From positions 18,125,752 to 18,189,751 of the forward strand of contig CM041548.1 of assembly GCA_023238725.1 (NCBI GenBank): 64,000 nt of DNA, in the 5' to 3' direction. Position 1 is the first letter of the stretch. Each line of letters begins with the position of its first letter. Shown one piece after another: positions 36,247 to 47,037 of this stretch. The notes under the pieces are model-generated. The model searched no databases. It was not told where the DNA came from and saw only the letters and a list, made by a program, of their open reading frames with translations. This DNA comes from Scortum barcoo (taxonomy: Eukaryota; Chordata; Actinopteri; Centrarchiformes; Terapontidae). Made by a program: the position numbers and the translations under genes.

Positions 36247-39200
36247 TCACATGAAGGCGTGGTCTGCTGGAGGCCCGTAGGAGAAGCCTGGGAAAGCTCC
36301 GGCCGCTTCCTTGACGCTGCTGGTCACGGTCGCGGTGTCGGTGCACAGAGAGGAGGACACAGGGAGGTGGGTGAACTCGGGGTCGAAGTGTCGGAGGTCT
36401 GTGGGGCCGCTCTGTGAAAGCAAGCATGAATGAGATCATTTAGACATGAAATCTTAAGCTTCTTAAATATGAAGATTCTGCTGTTTAGTATTTAATATGT
36501 CGAGTAATCGAATTTTGACGATCGATTATTTCGTTAAAGGTATATTAAAGCATAAAAGTCAGGTTCATGCCCCTCAAATATTCAGATTTTCTATTTTCCT
36601 TTGTACCTTATGAATGTCTTTGCCTGTTGGACTACATTGGCTTTTTTCACTGTTAGCTGACATTAATTGGACCAACAATAAATAGGTTTTGGGCAGTTGA
36701 TGGAAGAAGGAAACTAACAATTTTCACTATTTTCTGATGTTATAGAGACAAAATGATTAATCAAGAATAAAAAAAAACATCAGTTGCAGCCCCAGTATGA
36801 ACTTACCACTGAGGGGATGAAGGGAGGTGTGATCTTCTTGGCCATCAGGTCCTCCCAGTTGATTGGAGAGAAGAAGGAGTGGTACTTGAGTTCAAGCTGG
36901 AGGGAAAAAGAAATCCTAGATCAGTGGATTTACAGCAAACAAGCTTTGTGGATCTCTTACAGTTTTCGGTGTTACAGTATTTGCGCTTCAGGCTCAGCAC
37001 TTACAAAGTCATCCCTCACTCCCAGCCTCTTGGTGCGGTCCTTCTGCAGGAGCCCCTCGAGCAGCTCCCTTCCTGCGTTTGACACATTGGGCTTGAGCAC
37101 CGGTGCCTTGTGCAGGATGTTGTTGTACATCTCAGCTGTGTTGCGACTGTAGAACGGAGGCTGTGAAGCAAAACAATAACAACAAGTTAGGTTTAATCAA
37201 TGTATGAACAAGCAGCAGAGTCAAGCTAAGAGGCATGAAGTCTAAAGATTTAACTTACAAGTCCATAAAGCATCTCATAGAGCACTGATCCCAGGCACCA
37301 CCAGTCCACTGTGCGGTCATATGCTTGTTTCTGCAGAACCTCAGGGGCCAAGTACTGTGAGGAAAGCAACAAGAAAGAGTCAACACATGTCCAGCAATTA
37401 TAACTTGTGCTTGGAGTGCAGTTTCTGTATTAAAAAAGAGGATGTATGAAAGTCCACAGGTGTGTTCTGTACCTCAGGCGTCCCACAGAAGGTTGTTGTG
37501 GTACCATTGGCCTCAAGGCCTTCTTTGCAGAGGCCAAAGTCTGTGAGGACAATGTGGCCCTGTGAGTCCAACAGGATGTTCTCAGGCTTCAGATCCCTGT
37601 GAAAAAAAAGAAGAAATCTTTAATAAAAATGACTCACAGTGACACCCATACACATCTTCCTTCAATTTAGTTAATGCTAACAAATGTCCACTAGGGGGCA
37701 GTGCAGGATCTCTCGTTACCTGTAGACAATGTGCAGGGAGTGGAGGTAGCCAAGTGCACTTGCAATTTCAGCAGCGTAGAACCTGGCTCTGGGCTCCAGG
37801 AAGATCCTCTCTCTCTGGAGATGGTAGAACAGCTGTAGAGACATCAGACAAACATCTGTCAACATGAGCCTGAAACACACTTTGATATTTTCTGACCTGA
37901 TTCTGTTCTGTGGTTTGATTTCCGGGCATCGTGAGAGTTTAACTTACCTCTCCACCGTTGACGTAGTCGAGTACAAAGTACAGCTTGTCAGTAGTCTGGA
38001 AGGAGTAGTGCAGCCCCACCAGGAAGGGATGCTTGATGTTCTTCATCAGCACACTGCGCTCAGCCATGATATGCTTTTGCTGGAGGGGAAACATAGAAGT
38101 TAATATCATGCTTTATTCATCACAGTGACATTTTACAGTATGAAACATGAAACAGTGGAACATGGCTTCAGGTTTATTTGTGGTCATTAGTCCTGATCTG
38201 TGACATGGGAGTAAAACACATCATACCTCCTTCTTCTTCATGATTATTTTCTTCTGTAGCACTTTGACGGCGTAGTATTTGGTGGACTCCTTGTGTCGAG
38301 CCAGTAGAACCTGTGGTGCAGGAAACATTTGCATGAGTGGTGGTGCTGCTGCAGTGATAAATGTGAGCAGATAAGAGTTAGGTCAGTTACGTAAAAGAGA
38401 AGTCAGACACACTCACCTTGCCAAAGCTGCCTTTGCCGATGATTTTGAGGTAGTCAAAATCACAGGGTTTGATCCTAATGCAGAGAAACGATGAGATGGT
38501 GAAGATTTTTATTGACACAAAACAGGGTGTGAATATTTACAAAATAGTTCTGGCTATATTTAAAATGAAGATATATTAAAAGGCTACTTACTGAGTGTCC
38601 TCAGCCAGTGAGCTTCGTGAATTTAGGTACATCTGGAATATATGAAAAGGGGAAGTTTATGAATACACTGCCGTAGTTTGGAGAGAAAATGAGTCACAAA
38701 GTCAATAAACAGTTTCTGCTTACCGGACTTTCACGAAGTTCATCTTCAATCTCCTCATTCTGATTCTCATCAATCTTTAGGAAGTTATTAACCTCAACAC
38801 TGAAATAAAAAAATACCACAGAGCTGTTATAAGATGGATTTTGATAGCAGTTAGTGTTCATGTCTTTTTAGATTTAATGGTTCAAAATGAGTGACTACAT
38901 TTGGATCTTGTTGCAGTGTTTGTGAGACTGAAAAGCTGAATGAACGTTCCCTGCTGGGGAGTGAATGACCGTCTGAAACATCCAGACAGGTCAAGTTTAG
39001 GACACGGTCAGCTTGGAACAGCCCTAACCTGTCTGAGAAAAGCTTAAGCCTTTGACCCACAACAAGACGGCGGCTCTGCAGGACTCAGCGGTCCAGATCA
39101 GACGCCCCTTGCCTTCTGGAGCACCTGAAGGGGAACAGGTGTGGATTTTTCCACAGCACCAGACCCCGAACAGGAGGTCCAGCCTGGGAGTCTGGTGATG

Positions 39201-40253
39201 GGACAAGCCGCGTATCATGTAATAACTGAATTACTGGTTTATCTCCATCTAGGGGACACAAGGGATTTGCGGGCAAGGTGATTAGGCAGTGGAAAGGATG
39301 TTAACAGGCTCATCATGAAAGGACTATTCTTATTCCAGCGGCCTCCTGAACCCAGATTACGCTTTTTACAGAATGTCCTGCCAAACTCAGGTGGCTGATT
39401 GGATTGACCGTCGACGCACGCTTGTCATGAATGGGCTAATCATCAGAAATAAACACTAGAGCCGGGAAGGAGCTGATGCCAAGAGAAGCTGCCTTGTGCC
39501 AATTTTCCATCCAAATACACTTTTCCCTCTGTGGGAAATTTAATGTAAACGGGAATACTCACTGTTGGCAGATATGTGGGGTAGACACCAGCTTCTGGAT
39601 GAAGTCATTCAGCCCCATTTTTCTCTCCTTGATGAAAGCTGCAAAGAGAGAGAGAGATAATTGATGTCAGTGTTTGCAAAAGCTTCACACACCTGCAGCA
39701 TCGTTCACCGTGCACAAAATTTTATCCTCCACCAGAGAGGAAAATATGAGTGTTGGAGCTGTAATCTGCTGTTTCCACACATCCTGTTATAGGGTAGTTT
39801 GGCGTGTTGTGCATAGACCTCTAATGCTGCGGGCTTATGGGTTATGCAACCACTTGGGTCACCCATTCAGATACCAACAGTGGTGGCCAACAAAGCAGTT
39901 TCCATCCTACAATCCCACTACAACACCAACAACCAGCTTTGAGATTTTTTTAAACAGATTTTCATACAAACTCTTAATTCTAAGCGATTAATGTGTTATT
40001 TCTAATAATAATAATAATAATGAAACACTAACAGTAAATGCACCTTTTTGGCGGCTTGTCTGTCTTATTAATCAATACACATCAATCAGTACATTTCGAT
40101 CAACAATTGATCATCTTGATTGATGGTTGTATTGGTTTTTTTTCTTTTCTTTCTTTTCTTTTTTTTTTTTTTGGGTCGCTCACCGGTGAGAACGGCGACA
40201 ATCCCCCTCATCTTGCAGTAAGTTAGATCGCATCCAGCCTCGGTCACGGCCAT
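36247..40253 (-). CDS. SGK-family serine/threonine kinase (SGK1/SGK2-like)
   Basis: AGC kinase downstream of PI3K, PDK1 and mTORC2, regulating channels and transporters. Thirteen coding exons (minus): 40253-40184, 39638-39563, 38799-38724, 38632-38592, 38474-38417, 38310-38227, 38079-37948, 37832-37720, 37596-37473, 37354-37259, 37160-37005, 36896-36807, 36411-36247; 426 aa. Kinase features: IIGKGSFGK (99-107), AVKVL lysine K123, YRDLKPEN with D218, DFG 236-238, T-loop threonine T252 in TTTTFCGTPE, PPFY motif 291-294, hydrophobic-motif serine S416 in FPGFSYGPP. The N-terminus MRGIVAVLTAF parallels the SGK1 hydrophobic degron segment, and MGLNDFIQK is SGK1-like. The linker is acidic (ENQNEEIEDELRESP) and lacks the Pro/Ser-rich part of SGK1. 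The ATG has A at -3 and G at +4. Paralogue assignment is open. Confidence 0.9.
36495..36793. mobile_element. Non-autonomous hAT-like element, copy 3
   Basis: In the last SGK intron: GATCGATTATTTCGTT, CACTATTTTCTGATG and the end CAGTTGCAGCCCC, the same family as at 31815. Confidence 0.55.
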
Positions 40254-40428
40254 GATTGAGTCGATAAACAAATATTCCCCAAAAACAGAAACAAGCAGGA
40301 AGAAGAAGAAGAAGAAGAAGGAGGATAAAGAATAATAATAGTCCCTGTGATGTCTCTCTGTATTCAGTTTTCTGCTCGCTCCTGACGCGTCTCCCTCTGA
40401 GTGCCGCTTCCCTTTGAGCGAGCCGCGG

Positions 40429-40545
40429 ATATATATGGGACACGTGGTGCTGACGTCAGTGGAGGAAGGGGCGACACCCATTTTTTATCGTCATCCTCGT
40501 AACTATAGCAACCGGTGGAGGGAAGGGGGGGGGCGTGACGTCACG
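40429..40545 (-). promoter_or_regulatory. SGK proximal promoter: TATA box, E-box, two CREs
   Basis: Upstream of the SGK start codon on the minus strand: a TATA-like ATATATAT at 40429-40436, an E-box CACGTG at 40441-40446, a CRE TGACGTCA at 40451-40458, and a second CRE at 40536-40543 inside the 12-base palindrome CGTGACGTCACG. The TATA box is about 180 bases before the ATG. A (GAA)n run at about 40302-40321 lies in the 5'UTR. This fits an inducible, cAMP-responsive gene; no activity was measured. Confidence 0.6.
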
Positions 40546-40576
40546 GGATTCCGCTGCAGCCATATTGTGCCTGCAG

Positions 40577-40648
40577 GATGAAGAGGAGGAGGAGGAGGAG
40601 GAGGAGCACCACACCACATCACACCGCCCCCTCCTCCTCCTCTTCATC
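40577..40648. repeat. Inverted repeat with GGA/TCC arms
   Basis: GATGAAGAGGAGGAGGAGG at 40577-40595 is the exact reverse complement of 40630-40648 (19-bp arms, 34-nt loop). It lies just upstream of the SGK promoter CREs. Confidence 0.85.
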
Positions 40649-43600
40649 ATTTTCTCTCAATGGAAAGCTCCCACAGATTGTATCACCAAACATCATCACC
40701 TTTAAAGGATGTATAAATGCAGTTGTTAAGAGAGAGAGAGGGGGGAGCAACAACAGAGCTCACACTCTTTTTTTTTTTCTTCTTTATTTTTTTTCTGTGC
40801 AGGTGGTTTTATTTTGAAAGGCTGTAGAAATGCATGTCACGATTGCTGCAGTTCAGCATCTGCCTTCAACAGCTGCAGTTTCTGACTAATCCAAATGAAA
40901 GCTATAAAATCAGAGGTTAAAAAAAAAAAAAAAGCATTCTGCACAATCCCCAATGTAAATCCATGCAGTTTCCAGGAATCTCCATGTGCTTTGTATTCTC
41001 AATAATTAGTGGATTTTTGCGGCTGATGATGCTGAGGTTGCGAAGGTGACTTTGCACAGCACAATTATATAAATTCAGAGAAATCGCACATGACATCATG
41101 CCTGTCTAAGCCGAAGCAGTGATCGGTCCAGCTGTCAGAGATGTGGTCCACTAACCCTGTAAGTTACATAACTGTGCCATAATGCAGATAGCGAGCCGCC
41201 TGAGGAGGAGAGTGAGCCGCAGAGGAAAATTTCCAGAGAGTGTTAGTGATTTTTAAGCTGAGATAATTTGGTGTCTGTTGACTGAAGCGTCGTTTGATCA
41301 CTTACAGAGCGCTTATGGTGTTAGGAACTGTTTGATCCCACAGATGAAAGAAATATTCACAAACATTTTTTTTACTAGTTACTTTACAGCTTAAATATGA
41401 CTATATATATGATTATATACATTTAGATACATTTCTCTGCAGATTCATTATGTTATGTTATGTTATGCTATGGATTAAAGTCTCCAGCAGCATAAAAATG
41501 TCAAATCAGCCTCACCTCGACCAACAGTAAAATGCCACGCACACATCAATGCATCAGTAGTCATAATGTTGTTTTCTACATTATGAGTTTACTTGAGTAA
41601 TAATATCAAAGCAGGAATTTTGTTTGTATTGCTGTGCTGCTTCTAATGATTTTAATTAATGGTTGACATGACTGATTATCTTTCAGTTCACTGATTAACT
41701 GTTAATAAAATGTCAGAAATAATATATAATTTCTCACAGCCCAAGTGCATGTCTTTAAATGTAATGTTTTGTCCATCCAGCTATCTAAAACCTTGATATT
41801 CACTCTGTAACCATAAATGACAAAAATACCTTATCAAACCTTCACATTTAGATGTTTCACATTTTTACTTAATATCGACTAATAGGATTATTTCATTATC
41901 TTATCTTTATATATATTAGTTTTCTCTCGTTCAACACACCAATTAATCAACTGATCGCTGCGGCTCTACTCCTGTTATAAAGAGAGGGATCTGAGAACTT
42001 GTTCCAGCACTGTTCTTAAAAACATCTGCTTCGGTCCTCAGAGATTCACTCAGCTGAGCTCTGTCAATGGGGAACTCCAAAACCCAGGAGAGTGACATGT
42101 GACAGTCAAACATAATTTAATGGAAGTGAGACTTCACAGGAGTGGCAGTTCTTGTGATGGCAAAAGAGGAAGTTTGGTGCTTTATCTGTAGCGTGGGACT
42201 TCACTGAAACTGTCTGCTGGTGTGGAGCCAGGCAGCAGTGTGTCATGTCATACCCTACCTGAGCAATCACTCGCAGCTCTGTTTACACTCATTAACACAC
42301 CTGATCGAGTGCACGACAGCGACACCTTCTCCAGGCCTCTTGTGAGGCTTTTTCTTCATCTCATGTAGGCTTTCTCTGAATTATTCAAGTGTATCATGTT
42401 GTCATCTCTGGTTACATGTAGAAGGATAAATAATGACTTGGGCAGTTCCCTCGAACTGCATTGTTCTGTTTTTCTCTTTGATTGGCATTTTTTCTGCTGT
42501 GATGGAAAAAAAGTCAGGTGGTGGGGAACAAAACACAGCTGGCTGACGTGATATTTCCCCATTTTCATAAGTGATGTTTTTCAATGTAAGAAAACAACAG
42601 AAATCATTGAGTATGAAAGAAATGTCACTTTCACGTCAGTCTGATTAGTCATTCTTGTTGTGATGAACTGTCCTCTAGAAGGTTTCCGATAGATCACCAC
42701 TCGTGAACTGAACAAACCTCAGAGATGGTATCTCTTTCGGTTCCTCTCTCTCTGAATCTCTCTCCACTGCCAGATAATCAGGGTTTTTATCTAGAAGCTG
42801 CGCAAAAGCTGCCCTGCTTTCCGTCACTCCAACGGTGTGATTGATGCTTAGCAGACAGGCAGCACTTCCGCTTGTTGACAAGCAGTCGTTTGAGTCACCT
42901 GCCAGCAGATCCAGTAAAAGCCTTTCTAACTCTCACGGGGTGCCATCGATCATAACGCCCCAGCCTCAGTGTGGTGCCACGTGATTATAGGCTGCAGGTT
43001 GGGGCATGTGCTGTATCAAAAACTAACCCTGATTTATGCCTCTTATGGTACATTTGTGAGACAGACCAAAGTGTCTTTTTTAAATATAGCTTTAAAAATC
43101 TGGAAGGTTATTTAACAAAACTAACTTCTGTTCTTAAGATATTTTCCTTTAACCTGTAATAACTGATATTTTGGCCACTTGGGGACAATGAAACCAGGTG
43201 TGAACACAACACTGACACATTATCACCTTTTAAGTTTTGTAAGTTTAAAATGTGATCTGATTTTGGTCTCTACCAACTCCTGGGGGAAACAGCCGGCTCT
43301 TTTGCTGCCTGCTGAAGCTGAAAACGATCCTATGAGAGCGAACAAAACAGAAGTGGGCCTGAGAGCTGAACAATGAGCTGAAACTCACCGTGAAGCTCTG
43401 TACAACTGAGAGGAGCTGGTGATAATTCTCTGTAGGTTCATCACTACGAGCGACTCCATTCACTTCATTACATTGTTATCACTTTGTCATCTGGTGCATT
43501 ATTATTACTATAAAATTTTATGAAAATACTTATACTTTAAAAACAATTCTGAGCATCTGCTTGAACAAATAATCTGTCTGTTGTGCAATAAAAAATATGT

Positions 43601-46600
43601 TTAACCTGTTTCTCAAGTAGCAGCTGTGTTTCCTTATCCAGGTAGCTAGAAATGACATATGTCTGTGCTCTTTCTGTGAAATGCACACACCATTACACCA
43701 GTACAGTTTAAAGATTTTGGTTTGTATGCAAATTGAGCAAGGAGATATGTCATTTCCTACCATCTTTGTGTGGCTTAAGAAGAAGAGGTACAACTTGACA
43801 AACAGATTAAAAGCCTTTTCTGTTGTAAAGTGAAATATTTTTTTAATCCGCATGGTTGGCAAAGTCTTTAAGGATTCTGGAAATGCTTTCAGAACCAGCT
43901 GAACGTGTTGTTAAACGACCTTCTGGGTTTTCCAAAGACTGATGGGTGTTTATTTACTGGAAAATCGGGTTCTCAGTGGTAATACGCTTGCAGACTGGTT
44001 CCAGTGTCGTGGGTAGGAGGCAGCAGAAGGTGGATGAGTGAGTCATAGAGGCAAACAGGTCCTCAGTGACCAACTGGAGGGCTGGCAGGAAGGCTGTGGG
44101 CTAATGAGGATGGAGGATCTCTAATTACAATGTCATTTTGACCGGCTCTTACGAGCGATCGCGGCCTTGTGTGTTTCACACCCACGCAGTCATACCAACT
44201 TCATCAGCCTCTGATCTCATTTCAGCACAGATCTCTCCTCTGAAATCATATCACCAGTTCCTCTTTTCTGTTTGCCACCTGCATCATTCTCTCAGTCTCT
44301 CTTGGTGCTAAGCGTTACTCAGACAGAGAACCGCAGAGATGCAGACCGGAGGTGGCGGTCTGGTCTGACAGCGTCGCAGTGCTGCCTCAGGCCCCAGCAA
44401 GTGGGAGCACATTTTGGCTCACAAAAACTACAAAGAAGAATTACGACTGTCTCTGATTCTCTCCTGAATTCCCAGGCAGGAGATGAGATGTGTTTTTTAT
44501 TCCTCCTATGCTCAGTGGGGATTAGATGGTTGCTCATTCGCCTGCTTCATCAGATAAAAAAGAAGAACGAAATGTTTGCTCTCTCTTATGTGATGACTCA
44601 GACACACTCTGCTGCCAGATTATTACAAATGATGCATTACTTTAATTTGCTGCCAAGAAAGAGGGATGATCCTGCCTATTTTGAACCGTAAAGCCTCTGT
44701 TAATTATATTAATGTGACTGCTATTACTGCTATAATTACTATCAGGTTGGTAAGATGAGCTTGGTCCTGATGCATTGATACCAGTCGAACATCATACTGC
44801 TGCTGTTCGATGCTGTTACTGTATAACTCCGTGCAGCAGGTTTCTTTTGCGTTAATGAAACTATAACAATTCAGTAGAGAGGAAGTGGATAAAAAAAGAC
44901 AGAAAAGCCATTTTCATTCAGACCACCAGACTCTCATTCACTAACTGCACCTCCCATGTGAGCCAAACATCATGACTCAGTGGACAGTGGTGACTTCCGT
45001 TATTGAATTTAGTTCCTGTTTCTCTGTTTGTGGCCTGCATTGTGATAATATGCAACACAAAGTGGCTGAATGTGTGGAAAGAAGATTTAAATTCTTTTTT
45101 TATGTTTGTTTAAAGAAGCAGCCAGACTAGCTTAAATAAAGGAAACTCACTTTAACATCCACCACTAACTCATTAATTTGATCCAGTCTGTGGTCTGCTG
45201 AGTGTTGATAACATCACAAATCCAGCGTGAACCTCATGAGGTCAGTTATTGGGATGAGATATTAATCTGGATGACATCCACCGAGAATCAGTCCGGCTTG
45301 GTGAAGCTGGTAACACGACCAATTAATTAAGCGGAAGTGATTTAGATGATAGCGTCAACAGGCAGCTTTATTTTTACGAATTTAAACAGGGTCCAGTTTC
45401 TGCATCTCTGGCACTTTGTCAACAACCACTAAAACAAGATGTGGACCATCTAAAATAAAGCGTGTTTGTGTGGCAGATTTATTCAGGAACTGATTTCAGT
45501 GTGGATATTTTTTATTTTACAGCCAGCGTGTCTACCAGTTTGAAACAAAAGCTAAGCGAGTGGGTGATTCAATCAAATCGAAGGAAGAGAAGTTCCCAGT
45601 AATCTTGTCAGGTACTTTTAAGTCTGATCTGATCACCTGCCATGCAATTCTGATCTACGCCCACTCACAATGTCCCTAATCCAAACAAAGGCCTACTGAG
45701 CTTTTCCAGACCACAGTGAGTGAAGTTAAGTTTATGGGTTGGCTTTGTGATGCAACAGAGTGGAGGCCAAGTATGTACATCTGGCTAACACCAACAAAAA
45801 TACAAAGGACAAATCTGGGTTTAGTACAAAGCACAAAGTGATCGTTTTACATTTTGAGAAACATGCTTTTTTTTTTTGCCAAAGATTAGACCAGAACCAC
45901 TCTCATGTCATGTACGATAAATTTGAAACTTCAGCCAAAAAGAGGAGAAGCAGGAGAAAACGGCTCGCTGATGGTGACATGATACCTACCAGCACTTCTG
46001 CATCTCGCTAACTAATTGTCTTTGATTAATATGTATAAAAGTAAAAATGAGAAGTTGTGGTTTTAAGGGGTTAATTATGTCGAACTGTTTCTTAGCTGGG
46101 AGCAGTAACTTCCTTGACTCACCACAAGTTTAAGAGGCAAACAGAGACTTCAGGGCCACTTTTTGTTTTTAGGCTTAGGTTATTGAATGGATTAAACAAA
46201 TGAGATATAAGATGTTAATCCCAGGGCTTTGGAGGTGCTGGGAGTCCTGGCGTTATGCTCACTGTACGAATTGGTATTGATCTTCTCGTCTGCTGAGCTG
46301 TAAAAGTTTATTATTATTTTTTATGATCTGACTCTCCGGAGGAAACTGAATATGCATGTTTCCCAGTGTGTCAAACTATTCCTTTAAGGTTTAGGATGTA
46401 TTAGAAAAGGGAAACTGTGCTTTTCATTTTTTTCCCCATTCTCAGCCCTGCCTTTCCATCTATATCCGTGGGAACAAAACAGTTTTTCAGGGCTGTCACT
46501 GAATGCCAAAATCATCCGATCCTCTCAGTCCTGGTTACAATGTCAAGGCCCGGCAGTAGCTTTTATCCTCTCAGGTGACAAGTGAGATGAAAAGGGAGGG

Positions 46601-46999
46601 AGACGCAGAGGGGAGGCGAGAGGATCTGCTTTGGACATTACAGAAATTAACCAGACAATGCGAGAGCAGACAGCGGGAGGTCGAGATGATCCCTTTGGAT
46701 TTTGCATCTGGTTGTTTGCTTAGCCAAAAAGCAATCTTAAGTGGTGCCAATGACGTCAAAGCTAACAGAGGGAATGCAAAAAGGAGGAGCGGATTAACTA
46801 GTTTATTAACAACCATAAACATATAATAGCCACATTGCTGAAAAGGTGACAAGAGGAATGATATTTAGACGATTGAGCTGTTGGATGTTGGCAAGAATAT
46901 AAAAGTTGCACGTCTCAAGGTTCATCCTCCTCTGCTGTGGTGCTGAGAGGATGCAAATTATTCCCCAGAGAGTCTCATAACACAGGCAGTGAATTAAAG
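40649..46999. other. SGK upstream region / intron of the long transcript
   Basis: No coding exon recognised. Contents: purine and T runs near 40730-40795, a (TTATG)n microsatellite near 41448-41470, an element at about 41655-41975 resembling the hAT-like family, a dispersed percomorph repeat at about 43140-43480, and a CRE-like TGACGTCA near 46750. If the 47.0 kb exon is used, this is intronic. Confidence 0.45.
43140..43480. repeat. Dispersed percomorph repeat
   Basis: Blocks CTCCTGGGGGAAACAGC, GAACAATGAGCTGAAACTCA, GAGGAGCTGGTGATAATTCT and TCATCACTACGAGCGAC belong to a repeat I recognise as frequent in percomorph genomes. Its class is not known to me. Confidence 0.5.
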
Positions 47000-47009
47000 G
47001 CGCACCTAC

Positions 47010-47037
47010 CTATGAAGGATTTCTTGCCGGTCTTCAT
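47010..47037 (-). other. Alternative SGK first coding exon
   Basis: On the minus strand ATG AAG ACC GGC AAG AAA TCC TTC ATA G is followed by the donor GTAGGT. It has the same phase (1) as the normal first exon, so splicing to 39638 gives MKTGKKSFI-AFIKERK. The ATG has G at -3 and an in-frame TAA nine bases upstream. Mammalian SGK1 has several alternative first exons spliced to the equivalent exon. It lacks the MRGIVAVL segment. Confidence 0.55.

Noticed and set aside
44272..44691. 139-aa plus-strand open frame
   Set aside because: No ATG-initiated family match or splice support; average composition.
45760..46011. 83-aa open frame with a basic C-terminus
   Set aside because: No homology recognised; chance frame in non-coding DNA.
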